Assembly (NCBI RefSeq): GCF_037038585.1
Contig: NC_092522.1
Location: 124,168,661-124,232,660 of the forward strand
Length of the DNA: 64,000 bases
Direction of reading: 5' to 3'
From: Patagioenas fasciata
Taxonomy: Eukaryota; Chordata; Aves; Columbiformes; Columbidae
The notes under the pieces are model-generated. The model was not told the DNA's origin. It searched no databases and saw nothing but the letters and a program-made list of their open reading frames with translations. Positions 34,467-46,690 of the stretch are shown in pieces. Made by a program: the position numbers and the translations under genes. Position 1 is the stretch's first letter. Every line of letters begins with the position of its first letter.

Positions 34467-35103
34467 GTCACAGAATCCCAGAATGTCAGGGGTTGAAGGG
34501 CCCTGGAAAGCTCATCCAGTGCAATCCCCCCATGGAGCAGGAACACCCAGCTGAGGTTCCACAGGAAGGTGTCCAGGCGGGTTTGAATGTCTGCAGAGAA
34601 GGAGACTCCACAACCTCCCTGGGCAGCCTGGGCCAGGCTCTGACACCCTCACCCCAAACAAGTTGCTTCTCCTCTTTCAGTGGAACCTCCTGTGTTCCAG
34701 TTTGCACCCATTGCCCCTTGTCCTGTCACTGGTTGTCACCCAGAAGAGCCTGGCTCCATCCTCCTGACACTGCCCCTTTCCATATTGATCCCCAGGAATG
34801 AGTCCCCCCTCAGTCTCCTCTTCTCCAGCTCCAGAGCCCCAGCTCCCTCAGCCTTTCCTCACACGGGAGATGCTCCACTCCCTTCAGCATCTTGGTGGCT
34901 GCGCTGGACTCTCTGCAGCAGTTCCCTGTCCTTCTGGAGCTGAGGGGCCACAACTGGACACAAGATTCCAGGTGTGGTCTCCCCAGGGCAGAGCAGAGGG
35001 GCAGGAGAACCTCTCTGACCTACTGACCACCCCCTTCTAACCCACCCCAGGTCCCATTGGCCTTCCTGGCCACAAGGGCCCAGTGCTGGCTCATGGTCAT
35101 CCT
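34467..35103 (-). mobile_element. CR1 LINE 3' fragment (recent subfamily), inverted
   Basis: Almost base for base the reverse complement of 29989-30776 over about 640 bp. The tail (CACAGAATCCCAGAATGTC on the plus strand) is at the low end. Confidence 0.93.
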
Positions 35104-35984
35104 GCTACATCTTTAGGCGAAGGGGATCCATATCCATCAACTCCACCCCCCCCCTAAATTTCAGGCACCATGGGCAGAGGGGCATTTCTTCAAGGTAAAA
35201 CCAGGTGGTGTGTTGAACCATGGGGCCCGTTACACAACAGAAGACCAAATGCCGAACACAAGTGGGAGGACACTCTGCTGAAAAAATAATAAAATCATTT
35301 TTAAAAAGAGCCTTTGAAAAAGACCAAGTATTAAAGATGCTGTACTACAGCTCAATGCATTTCTACAAGGAATTTTCTAGCCGTAAAAAGAGGACAGTGA
35401 GATTGTATGTCACTTGGTGGCAGAATCAGCTGAACCAGGACAACGTGTTTCATGTCTGGCCTTGCTGTGTGCGGGGCATCAGAGCAAAACCCATTGGCCA
35501 CATACCTAGTGGTAAGAGAAAGTCTCCTCTAGTTTTGAGGGTCACCAGCTGGTCCCAGGAGCCCTGGACCAAAGCCTTAGTTTACAGTGAGAAGCCAGAT
35601 TGAACCTCGTCTTGCAGCAGCTCCTCCAGACCTGTCATACTGAAGTTGTTAAAGAAAATGTGATCAGTGACCAGCCGTGCCAGGAACATAAAATCGATCA
35701 TTTAATACGTTTAGTGGAATCAGGATGTGAAGTATTTCTCTGGGCAGCAAGATGGTAGCATGTGGAATTCATCAAAGAGCAAAAGATCCCAGATCTCCTC
35801 TTGTTTTCACCGGGATAAATCACCTCTTACTTGGGGGGAACTTCTCCAAGAGCAGAACTAAGCTCGTATTGGGTTTAACAGTTCACAACTAATATTATTG
35901 TAGCAATATATATGATATAAAGTCAGCTGCAATCGCATCTCTTCAAGGTTGATTTAGTGTTTGAGAGCCATCACAGAATTAGTA
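35104..35984. other. Unrecognised sequence with a 127-codon open frame
   Basis: An ATG-initiated plus-strand frame spans 35220-35603, with a basic N-terminal half. It has no family likeness or splice context. Recorded but not called as a gene. Confidence 0.25.
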
Positions 35985-36708
35985 CTGGAACCCCAGGTTC
36001 CAGTGTGAGTTGGAGAATGAGCTATTAGAGAGCAGTGTAGGGGAAAGGGAGCTGGGGGTCCTGGGGACAGCAGGGTGAGCATGAGCCAGCACTGGGCCCT
36101 TGTGGCCAGGAAGCCAATGGTACCTGGGGTGGGTTAGAAGGGGGTGGTCAGTAGGTCAGAGAGGTTCTCCTGCCCCTCTGCTCTGCCCTGGGGAGACCAC
36201 ACCTGGAATCTTGTGTCCAGTTGTGGCCCCTCAGTTCCAGAAGGACAGGGAACTGCTGCAGAGAGACCAGCGCAGCCACCAAGATGCTGAAGGGAGTGGA
36301 GCATCTCCCGTGTGAGGAAAGGCTGAGGGAGCTGGGGCTCTGGAGCTGGAGGAGACTGAGGGGGGACTCATTCCTGGGGATCAATATGGAAAGGGGGAAT
36401 GTCAGGAGGATGGAGCCAGGCTCTTCTGGGTGACAACCAGTGACAGGACAAGGGGCAATGGGTGCAAACTGGAACACAGGAGGTTCCTCTTAAAGATGAG
36501 AAGCAACTTGTTTGGGGTGAGGGTGTCAGAGCCTGGCCCAGGCAGCCCAGGGAGGTTGTGGAGTCTCCTTCTCTGCAGACATTCAAACCCGCCTGGACAC
36601 CTTCCTGTGGAACCTCAGCTGGGTGTTCCTGCTCCATGGGGGGATTGCACTGGATGAGCTTTACAGGTCCCTTCAACCCCTGACATTCTGGGATTCTGTG
36701 ATTCTGTA
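35985..36708 (+). mobile_element. CR1 LINE 3' fragment (recent subfamily)
   Basis: Nearly identical to 29989-30776, ending TTCTGGGATTCTGTGATTC. Confidence 0.93.
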
Positions 36709-37547
36709 ATATGGTGACATTTGGTGGAGTATTTGGGCATTTTTTATCTTTTGTTTTGAACTCCAAATACAGAAATTGGATATGCAGTGTGGTTAAACCA
36801 AGTTGAAGCTGGCAGAAAAAGGACTTAAAGTGAAAAAGAATGGTTGGAGATAAAAGAGGGTGCGTACAAGAGCCAAACAACAGCTCCAAAGGCAGATTTG
36901 ACAGGAGAAGAGCGAATGAATGCACAAAACTCAAGCCTCCTAGTGAACACAATAGCCCGGAACAATACGGAATTGTTAAAACAAAAAAAGGGAAGAAAAA
37001 ATACAGCAAATAAGTTCAGAGCAGTCGGGTTTCTTGCCAAGAGCATTTTCACATGATTGAATATAATAAAATAAAGTGTTGGCAGAGCTCTGCCTGAAGA
37101 TGATGGGATGGAGGAGAAGAAGTGGCAGCGAGGGGGGTACGGCGATGAGGCCAGGGGAGCAAGAATCGCTTTGTGTTGTTCCCCGAGCGATGGCTGGTGA
37201 CGCTCCCGGGCCCGCGGGATGCCGGCAGCTCTCTTCAAAGCGAGCGGGGATTGCGGTATTGATCTCAAGTGGAAAATATGCGGTGATGTATAGTAGAACC
37301 AGCCACGGGCCAGCCGGCAGGATGAAGGGAATCTTTCTTACAAAAGAAAATTGAGTGTAACTGAGGGTCGTAGCGACTGTACCCGCCTGCTGATATTGCA
37401 CGCGAGCTCCGCTCCGTCTGATCCCTGCTCGGAGAGGAAGGAGGGAGGCAGAGCTACTGCTGCAACAAGATGATTTGGGAGAGCGATGAGGCACATTCAG
37501 TTAGGAACATCTGTTTCCCATCGCCTGCACTGATGCCTGGGATCCCA
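36709..37547. other. Unique intergenic sequence
   Basis: No defensible exon or repeat. Confidence 0.4.
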
Positions 37548-38047
37548 TCCCATCACATCCCATCCCATCCCATCCCATCCCATCCCATCCCACTCTGTCT
37601 CATCCCATCCCCATCCTGCCCCATCCCGTCCGATCCCATCCCATCCCATCCCATCCCATCCCATCCCATCCCATCCCGTCCCATCACATCCCATCCCATC
37701 CCATCCCATCCCATCCCATCCCATCCCCATACCGTCCCATCCCATCACATCCCATCCCCATCCCATCCCCATCCCATCCCATCCCATCCCACTCCGTCTC
37801 ATCCCATCCCCATCCTGCCCCATCCCATCCCATCCCATCCCGTCCCGTCCCATCCCATCCCATCCCATCCCATCCCATCCCATCCCATCCCATCCCATCC
37901 CATCCCCATCCTGCCCCATCCCGTCCCATCCCATCCCATCCCATCCCGCCCCGTCCCATCCCCATCCAATCACATCCCATTCTGTCCCATCCCATCCCAT
38001 CCCATCCCATCCCATCCCATCCCATCCCATCCCATCCCATCCCATCC
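37548..38047. repeat. CCCAT pentanucleotide satellite
   Basis: About 500 bp of CATCC/CCCAT units with occasional CCGTC, CACTCCGTCTC and CCATCCTGCCC variants. A longer variant block (CTCATCCCATCCCCATCCTG) occurs twice, near 37600 and 37799, showing internal duplication. Confidence 0.97.
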
Positions 38048-38417
38048 CCAAAGCCTCTTGGAGAACACTGGAAGCCCACAGATTTTCACCATTTCACTAT
38101 TACATCCCTATTTCAGAGCTTTTTGCAACCAAAACATTGGAACAGGGAAGGGATTTTTTGCTTTGTAGCAGGGGCCACAAAGGGGTGTTGTATTTCCAGG
38201 CCTTAATGCAGAGTTTTTGGGCCAAAGTGGGAAAATCCAGGACTGTAACTGATAGGTGACTGTTACCCACCAATGTACAAACCAAGCACAGATTCCTGAA
38301 TGTGTGTGTTGGAGAAAGCTTCTTGTTTTCTGCAGTGGTTTCTGGAGGTGAAATGCTGGGGGGTGAGCAGAGGGATCAGGAGGAGAAGCAGCATCTCTGA
38401 GAGCACCCACTGCACTT
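38048..38417. other. Unique intergenic sequence
   Basis: No recognisable feature. Confidence 0.4.
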
Positions 38418-38862
38418 AGAATCATGGAATCACAGAGTACCTTGGGTGGGAAGGGACCATTAAATCTCCCTCAGTGGCACCCCTGCCATGAGCAGGGACA
38501 TCTTCACCAGCTCAGGTTGCTCAGAGCCCCATCCAGCCTGGCCTGGGATGTCTCCAGGGATGGTTCATCCACCACCTCTCTGCCCAACCTGGGCCAGGCT
38601 CTCACCACCCTCAGCACAAACAATTTCTGCATCATGTCCGGCCTGAATCTCCCTCCTTTAGTTTAAAACCATCACCCCTTGTCCTATCGCAACAGGCCCT
38701 GCTCAAAAGTCTGTCCCCATCTTTCTTCTCGGCCCCTTTTAAGTCTGGAAAGGCCACACTAAGGTCTCCCCAGAGCTTCTCCAGCTGAACCCCCCAGCTC
38801 TCTCAGCCTGTCCTCCCAGCAGAGCTGTTCCAGCCTTGCCTCATTTCTGAGGCCCATGGTAC
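38418..38862 (-). mobile_element. CR1 LINE 3' fragment
   Basis: On the plus strand: GAATCATGGAATCACAGAG, the CAGCCTGGCCTGGGATGTC block, then older ORF2-derived sequence to about 38862. Confidence 0.9.
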
Positions 38863-40423
38863 CTCTTGGGACCCTTGAACAACAGCACAATGACATTAAA
38901 GGGTAGAGTTGAATGTTCAGGTGGGATGGGAGATGAGTGGAAACTAAAACAGCATCTGGATGAGTATGGATCAGCAGATGGGACATCGCAGACACCACGG
39001 GTCAGCTCATGGTTGGTGGCAGATGAAGCACAGGGTCACTTGCTTGGTGCCAACACTCATAGTTTACACTCTGCAGCTGGATCCCACCCATTTATTTCAC
39101 CTACTCGGGAGACAGGGCAGATGCCACCATCAGGGGTGGCTGCTCCTGGTGGGTGCTGGTGGGACACCAAGGGTAAGTTCAGCCTTTTCCAGCCCCCGAA
39201 CAGCAGCTATTTAACCAGATGAGTTGAAAACCAGCATCCTGGAGGCCAAGGAAATGAGAGCTGTGTAATAGTCTGCTTGTCCCAGAGTCACCCTGCGCGC
39301 TGTCTTGAATGAGAGAATAAGCCAACAGGAAATGTAATTATAGCAAAAAGGGATGATTTAGATCAAAGTCGCCAATTTGGCTCCGATTCTGAACTTCCCC
39401 AACTGGGGAAATTGAGATCTGCAAGTCAGATGCAGCCCATTTATCAGGGCAGCTCCTCTAAAGAGCGGGGCTCACACTCTCACCTTCTCAGGTACAACCT
39501 GAGTCAGAAGTCATTGAAAGCATCTCCTGGAGGTGCAGCACCTGCCCTTGAAACACGTGGATTTCTATAGACCTGTGGACAAGGTGGTATTTTCAATTTC
39601 GCTCAGTGATGCCTTGGATTATTTTCAAGCCCCAGTCAATCGAAAGCATCTTGGGGCTGCATGGGGTCGAGCATCTTCTCCAGCAAAAGAGAAAAGCTCC
39701 GCAAGCAACCCCCAAAATGCCGAGGAGGGGCACGTGGCTGAAAAGCGATGCAGCCGGCAAATTTTGGGGTTGACAGAATGACATTACGGAGAGAATTCGG
39801 TTCCAGAACGAAGCGAAAAAATACAGCAGAAAACTTTACTAAAGATGATAATTGCTTCTATGAGAGCTGCCAAGGATCTGCTGGCAAGGGACTGAAAAAT
39901 GAGGCAGAATAAAAGAGGAAAGGGAACAGCACAGTGAGGAAATTAATCGTGGGAGTGGTGCTTTTTCACATTTAGTTTTCCTTTTGAATTTATTGTGGGA
40001 AGGGGCCGTATTTAGGAGGAAGTCATTGATGGTGACACTGCCCAATTTGCTCTCCAAAGCAAGATTCCAAACCACTCGCCCTTGCCACATCCTTTGGAGA
40101 AAGGTAAATGAAATGATCCCTTTTCCAATGAGGTGATGAGAGCGAAGCCTCGGTCAGCTCCAGAGACCGAGGAAATTTGGGATCTTCAGGGATTCGCACC
40201 GGTTTCCATCATCTGCCAGTTTGCCCAGAAAAACTTCACTGCCGCTCCCAAGGCTCAGTGACCGAGGTGACAAAGAGCCAGGAGATGACTTGAGGAAATC
40301 TGAACTCCTGCTTCGTGCTACGAGCCAAACCCACACACATTTGGGTGGAAAATGGGGTCCTGTGCACACACCAGTTGTACGCTCAAGAGGAGCCCAGTCC
40401 AGCATCTTCTGCGAACTGGTCGT
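38863..40423. other. Unique intergenic sequence
   Basis: About 1.5 kb without a recognised repeat or exon. Confidence 0.4.
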
Positions 40424-40710
40424 AGAATCACAGGATGATTTGGGTGGGAAGGGACCATTAAAGCTCCCCCAGTCCCCCCTGCCATGAGCAGGGACATCTT
40501 CACCAGCTCAGGTTGCTCAGAGCCCCGTCCAGCCTGGCCTGGGATGTCTCCAGGGATGGTTCATCCACCACCTCTCTGCCCAACCTGGGCCAGGCTCTCA
40601 CCACCCTCAGCACAAACAATTTCTGCATCATGTCTGGCCTGAATCTCCCTCCTTTAGTTTAAACCCATTACTCCTTGTCCTATCACTACAGGCCCTACTA
40701 AAAAGTACGT
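40424..40710 (-). mobile_element. CR1 LINE 3' fragment
   Basis: Same subfamily as 38418-38862: GTAGAATCACAGGATGATTT, then CAGCCTGGCCTGGGATGTC, ending at CCTTGTCCTATCAC. Confidence 0.92.
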
Positions 40711-41489
40711 ATATCACGGTTTAAAAATGTATATCATGGTGAAAAAGAGCCTGGCAGGGTCAGTGTAACTCTGTACGAGTTATCCCCAGCTCTCAAACTG
40801 CCTCTTGGAGCCCTCAGGAGGAGAAAGCAAGCTGAGAAATGCCCTAATTTATATTAGGATCTAGGCAAGGATTAACAAATTGTAAGATAATGGTACAATC
40901 CGCTTGCATTGTACCATCCTCCAGTAACCCTGTATCGAACGCAGTATCGCCGCCCTCACAGATGAATGGGGCTGGTTCATTAATAGCTAATGCCTGGGCC
41001 AGAAAACTCATTTATTTAAAATCATTAGCAGAATGGAAAAGGATCATCCTGTAGGTTAGAAACCCTGGGTTTAGATTTTCTCTTTGGATGGAGCATTTTT
41101 TCTTTTAGCTTCCTTGGATACCATCGTGCTGGGTATAACAATGAGATAAGCAGCCTCAGAGGCCGTTAAACATCAGATGAAAGATGCAGCCGTCGTCAGC
41201 GCTGAAGACGTCAGGCGTGTGGCATTCCAAGTTATGTGACCTATGGGAGAACGACCAAAAAATCCTCAAATTTTATTCTAAAAAGGAAATTGCAGGGCTA
41301 TGAATGAATCTTTGTGCCGCTAACAAACCCCATTTCGAGAGCTCGGCTGGTATTTTAGGGGATGCTGCTACGTTGAGGGCAATAAAAGCCCATGCTCATT
41401 TTCATGTTTATGCAATTAGAAATAGAAATGTGTGAGGGAAAACTCTTTGTCTCAAGAAAATTCCTTGTTGCAGAGACTTGCTAGAGCAC
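40711..41489. other. Unique intergenic sequence
   Basis: AT-richer, with no recognised feature. Confidence 0.4.
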
Positions 41490-42027
41490 CTGTTTCCCCT
41501 CTGCTCTGCCCTGGGGAGACCACACCTGGAATCTTGTGTCCAGTTGTGGCCCCTCAGTTCCAGAAGGACAGGGAACTGCTGGAGAGAGTCCAGCGCAGCC
41601 ACCAAGATGCTGAAGGGAGTGGAGCATCTCCCGTGTGAGGAAAGGCTGAGGGACCTGGGGCTCTGGAGCTGGAGAAGAGGAGACTGAGGGGGGACTCATT
41701 CATGGGGATCAGTATGGAAAGGGGCAGTGTCAGGAGGATGGAGCCAGGCTCTTCTGGGTGACAACCAGTGACAGGACAAGGGGCAATGGGTGCAAACTGG
41801 AACACAGGAGGTTCCACTGAAAGAGCAACTTGTTTGGGGTGAGGGTGTCAGAGCCTGGCCCAGGCTGCCCAGGGAGGTTGTGGAGTCTCCTTCTCTGCAG
41901 ACATTCAAACCCGCCTGGACCCCTTCCTGTGGAACCTCAGCTGGGTGTTCCTGCTCCGGGGGGATTGCACTGGATGAGCTTTCCAGGTCCCTTGCAACCC
42001 CTGACATTCTGGGATTCTGTGATTCTG
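41490..42027 (+). mobile_element. CR1 LINE 3' fragment (recent subfamily)
   Basis: Matches 29989-30776 from CCCCTCTGCTCTGCCCTGGG onward and ends GGGATTCTGTGATTCTGG. Confidence 0.93.
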
Positions 42028-42624
42028 GATAAGACAGCAGCAAATTCAGGAAGGCTGATGTAGATGGAACTGTCAGTAGATGAGTTTTCTGATTTTTGGG
42101 GATAATCTTGTGGCTCTTCCTGTTAAAATCCCATCAGTCCTCTGCTGCCCGGTGACAGTGGGTGCGGGGGTGCCTGTGTGGTGGTGGCAGCTCTTTGGCA
42201 CATCCAGGCATTTTGGATCTTGCAGCCAAACACCTTCCTGCATGAACCAGAACTGAGACAACCGAAGCCACCCAGAAGCTCAGAGGAGCACCCAGAACCC
42301 ACCGATATTCTGCCATGACCACGATGCAGCCCAGGACAGCCTGTCCATGCTGGGAACCCTGTTTTGGAGTTTCAAAGACATTGGTTTCACAGACCAGTCA
42401 CCCTATCCACTGTTTTCCTGACTCCTGCCCAACCACCGCCTTCTCCATTTGGACCTCCAGTGCATTTTGTACCTTCCTGCAAATGTCCACAAAGGGGAGA
42501 TGGCAAGAGGGAGATCAGATCTGCCACCTTCCCACAGGTCATGTCCATCCAGTGGTTTTTACTCCTGGCTCCAGCATTTCCTGCTCCCCAAACCCTTCTG
42601 AAGAACTGAGTCCAGACATGAGGG
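42028..42624. other. Unique intergenic sequence
   Basis: No recognised feature. Confidence 0.4.
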
Positions 42625-42836
42625 AGAAATTGTTTGTGCTGAGGGTGGTGAGAGCCTGGCCCAGGTTGGGCAGAGAGGTGGTGGATGAACCATCCCTGGA
42701 GACATCCCAGGCCAGGCTGGACGGGGCTCTGAGCAACCTGAGCTGCTGAAGATGTCCCTGCTCATGGCAGGGGTGACACTGGATGAGCTTTGAAGGTCCC
42801 TTCTCACCCAAACCATCCTGTGATTCTATGATTAGA
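42625..42836 (+). mobile_element. CR1 LINE 3' fragment
   Basis: GAAATTGTTTGTGCTGAGGG to CCATCCTGTGATTCTATGAT; same subfamily as the right arm at 31460-31589. Confidence 0.92.
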
Positions 42837-43064
42837 TGATGGGACAAGGCCTGGCACAAGGTTGGCACGTCCTTGCCTCTTGTAGTTTAGCCTCTAAAAG
42901 AGCTCCGGTCAAATATTCACAAACTATACCCTTGGCAACCCCCAATTTACATCAGTTCTGTTCTCACACGAGGTTTGCATCAATTTAACCATATCAGTGT
43001 GGCTGTGCTAATACTAAAGTCCTCAGTCCAGGTAAGATCAGCCCAGCAGCACTGATGGTCTGAA
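42837..43064. other. Unique sequence
   Basis: Short stretch with nothing recognised. Confidence 0.4.
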
Positions 43065-43128
43065 ACGCTTGGACTCAATGATCTTGAGGGTCCCTTTCAG
43101 CCAAAATTATTCTACAATTCTATGAAAC
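43065..43128 (+). mobile_element. Short CR1 LINE 3' end
   Basis: GCTTGGACTCAATGATCTTG, ending CAAAATTATTCTACAATTCT. Confidence 0.8.
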
Positions 43129-44844
43129 AGCAGCTTTGGTTAAACGGAATCATCTCCATATAACTCTGCAGCCCAACAGCTCTAAAACCAACGACTTAAG
43201 TCAGTAATATTAACTAATTTGGCAGATAACACAGTATTAACTTCAGGAAAGGAGGGAAGATTAAGGAATTTCAGCCAAAGCAGGAAAGCTCCGTGTTGGA
43301 AGCAGCACCCGACGTGCCTGTGTCTGCGGGGAAACAAAGCGGATTTGGGCATGAAAAGCTGAAAGTAGCTTTGATACATTAAGCCGCCTGCCGCCAAGAT
43401 TTCTATACCTTTTTTTCACTCATCATCCATTGAATTGGATTTTAGGGATAATATTTGAGCTCCTGAAAGTGTTCCCAGTGATTTTCTGTTTGATGAAGGT
43501 CCTGCTGGCTTTGGCAAAGAGAATCAGACCTTCTACGAGAAAACACTGCAGTTTGATGTTTTGTGAGGCGTAGTGTCACCGTACAGCCATTAAACAAAGA
43601 AAAGCCATCCATAGGATCACCAAGAGGGGGAAAATGGGATGTCCTCTTCCTCTGACCTCCAGTTCCGTCTTCAAGTTACCTGTGGTTTTGGGAATACCGC
43701 TACGATCGGGTGGCAAAGACATGGGTGCAGTTTGCCTGTGTGCGCTTATAGAGGAGGTTTGAGGCAAGGCAGGCTCTCTGCCTCCCTTGCTGGCTTGTTT
43801 CCACTCAGAATTCAGCAACCGGGGAACTATTATTGGATATTTCATACATAGCAGATGGCTCTGCATTTGCTGAATCCTAAATGAAAACCACTAAGGCAGC
43901 AAGAAAAGAATATTCCATATTTCACCGTCCTTGGACGTGCTGTGGTCTCTCTGGGAAAGATGCAGAGCGTCCTCGGGGAGGGCGGCCGCACCAGCCGAGC
44001 CTACGAGAACAAAAGGGATAGAAGAAATAATACGTGTTTCTCTGATGTACCATGTTAGATTCATTTGTCATCTGCGTGGGCAGGGAGCCGCGTGGCTGTG
44101 GCAGCAATAGTTCTTCAATGTAGGAGATCAAGTACAAAGATGAGAAATCAAACCTCCAAGGGAACGGGGAGGTAGAAGTTTAAGAAAATAACAAGAAACC
44201 AACAAAAAAAGAACCTGAGATGTGTTGGGGAGAAATCCTGACATGCAGAAAAATCTGTTTCCTGAGCTAAGGAGCAACATTTTGATGCCAGGATCTTAAA
44301 GCACTAAGCAAATACAAATTAAACCTTGTAATCTGGTACTTTGATAAGTGTTGTTATCCTCAGTTCTGTCAGTGAGGAGACAGACACGGGCAAATCCAGA
44401 GACTTTCTTTGACTTTCAAGTCACTTCTGCAGTGTAACCATGTCCACAATTCCCATCCCCAGCTCCCAGCCCTGTCCTCCCAACAAAAAACCTGCTTGAC
44501 TTATGGGAGCAGATTCCTCAGCTCTCCCAAGCAAGAAAATACCCCGAGGCTCCTCCCAGGACAATTTCCATGCTCTTTACTGAGCAAAACATGAAGAAAA
44601 GCTTCTCCTCCCCATCAGGGTACACCCACGTATCTATGGGGATGGCAAAATCCTGGAGACCCAAACCCTGTACACTTAATTTCAGTAATAACCTCCAGAA
44701 TAACTCCCTAGCACCAGAATTTTCATTATTATCCCAAACTCTATTTATCAAGATGGTTTCAACAGTTGCACAAAACTTTGGGGCAAATAAGTATTTGCTA
44801 TATGGACATTCGTTGTAGTATGGAGAGTGTTGGTCTCTTCAGCC
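43129..44844. other. Unique intergenic sequence
   Basis: About 1.7 kb with no recognised repeat or exon. Confidence 0.4.
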
Positions 44845-45100
44845 AAGGAACAAGCGCCAGGAGCAGAGGAAACGGCCTCAAGTTGCACCAGGGGAGGTTG
44901 AGGTTGGATGTGGGAACAATTTCTTCCCCAAAGGGCTGTGGGGCATTGGAACAGGCTGCCCAGGGCAGTGCTGGAGTCACCATCCCTGGAGGGCTGGACA
45001 GACGGACATGAGGTTCTCAGGACATGGGGCAGTGGGGGAACGGTTGGACTCGATGATCTTGAGGGTCTTTTCCAACCAAAACGATTCTACGATTCTCTGA
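44845..45100 (+). mobile_element. CR1 LINE 3' fragment
   Basis: AGGAACAAGCGCCAGGAGC, then AGTTGCACCAGGGGAGG, ending AACGATTCTACGATTCTCTG. Confidence 0.93.
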
Positions 45101-45152
45101 TTTCCAACTGTACAGAGCTGGGTTTATAATCTATTTTATTTGCCATTTCATA

Positions 45153-45215
45153 GCCTATTTATAGTATCAGTTAGGCTGGAAAAGATCTTTGAGATCCTTG
45201 AGTCCAACCACAATT
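45153..45215 (-). mobile_element. Old CR1 LINE 3' end fragment
   Basis: TTAGGCTGGAAAAGATCTTT followed by GAGATCCTTGAGTCCAACC is the usual inverted CR1 tail; only about 60 bp remain. Confidence 0.75.
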
Positions 45216-46198
45216 GATTTTTACTCTGTAGCCCGTGTGACATCAACAAACATTTCCCCATGAGGAGGTGTCAGCTCAGTAGAGGAAGCACAACAGCCTT
45301 TTCTCACGGTATTTTCTGCCTTTTCAGCAAGGTAAACCCTGAGAAAAGGCCCTGTAAGTATTAAGGTTATGCTTTCTAAGAAGCCAGAAACAATGTAATA
45401 CCAGCATCCGTGGCCTCTTGGCAGATCTCCCCAGCAGTGGGGTTAACCCAGCCAGATTTTCAGCAGGAGAAAGAGGATGATGTGCGACTTCCAAGAGCAT
45501 CTCACCTCCTCCCAGTCTGCTGCCGCTAGTGCTGCCTGATTTGTTTGCAAGGGCAGAGCCAAACCACTAATAAAACTTGCATTGAAAAAATGGAATAAAG
45601 AAGAGGAAATTCTCCATAAAAGTAAAGAATCGCTTTATGGTCCCTGTGGGCTTTCCTTCTTTATCTCTTCCTATTCCCCACTTTTTTGTTGTTGTAATTT
45701 TCCCCATTTAATGTGTTTTCTTCAGACTGCTTTTTGTCCCTCTGCTTCTTTCAAATGCTCTCCATGAGATGCGGTTCTTTTCTGACTGTTAATTCTTCCC
45801 TTTGTATCTCTACCAACACAGTGCCCAAACCCCTCCCCATCATTTCCGAATCCATCCTTACAACAACGCCCCTACGGAAGAGAAATTCTGCATTTTGCAG
45901 CCTGTGGTGTGCAACTCAACAGGAACCGAGGTGGGGATTTGTGCCCTCTGGTGTTGAGATACCTGGTGGTGGGGTGGAAATTAGAGGCCTGGCTTCACAG
46001 GGCTCCCCACGAACCCATGGGAAGAGCCAAGACAGTTCCCAAGGTGGCAACTTGCCCGGTGGCTCTTGGTGTTGAAGGTGGATGGGACAACTTGCTTGGG
46101 AAGCCTGGGTGTCACAGCGAGGGCTAAAATGAGGTGGGATGGATCCAGGAGTACACAACTGCTCAGAACACACAGAATTTCTGCTTTTAAATGAAGAC
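45216..46198. other. Unique intergenic sequence
   Basis: No recognised feature. Confidence 0.4.
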
Positions 46199-46690
46199 AT
46201 AGAATCACGGAATCATAGAGCCCCTCAAGGTCATCAAGTCCAACCGTTAACCCACCCCCAGCACTGCCCCATGTCCTGAGAACCTCATGTCCGTCTGTCC
46301 AACCCTTCAGGGATGGTGACTCCAGCACTGCCCTGGGCAGCCTGTTCCAATGCCCCACAGCCCTTTGGGGAAGAAACTGTTCCCCACATCCAACCTCAAC
46401 CTCCCCTGGCGCAACTTGAGGCCGTTTCCTCTGCTCCTGGCGCTTGTTCCTGGGGAGCAGAGCCCGACCCCCCTGGCTCCAAGCTCCTTTCAGGCAGTTC
46501 AGAGATCAGAAGGTCTCCCCTCAGCTCCTGTTCTCCAGCTGAACCCCCCAGCTCCCTCAGCCGCTCCCATCACACTTGTGCTCCAGCCCCTCACCAGCTC
46601 CGTTCCCTTCTCTCCACTCGCTCCAGCACCTCAAGGCCTTTCTTGGCCTGAGGAGCCCAGAACTGCCTCCAGGATCCGAGGTGCAACTAT
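46199..46690 (-). mobile_element. CR1 LINE 3' fragment
   Basis: Inverted copy of the 16551/33145 subfamily. Its tail GAATCACGGAATCATAGAG is at the low end and it reaches into GCTCCAGCACCTCAAGGCC at the high end. Confidence 0.93.

Noticed and set aside
35220-35603. 127-codon ATG frame
   Set aside because: No recognised domain, partner exon or promoter; likely chance.
37470-38168. 232-codon HPIPS-repeat frame
   Set aside because: Pentanucleotide satellite translation.
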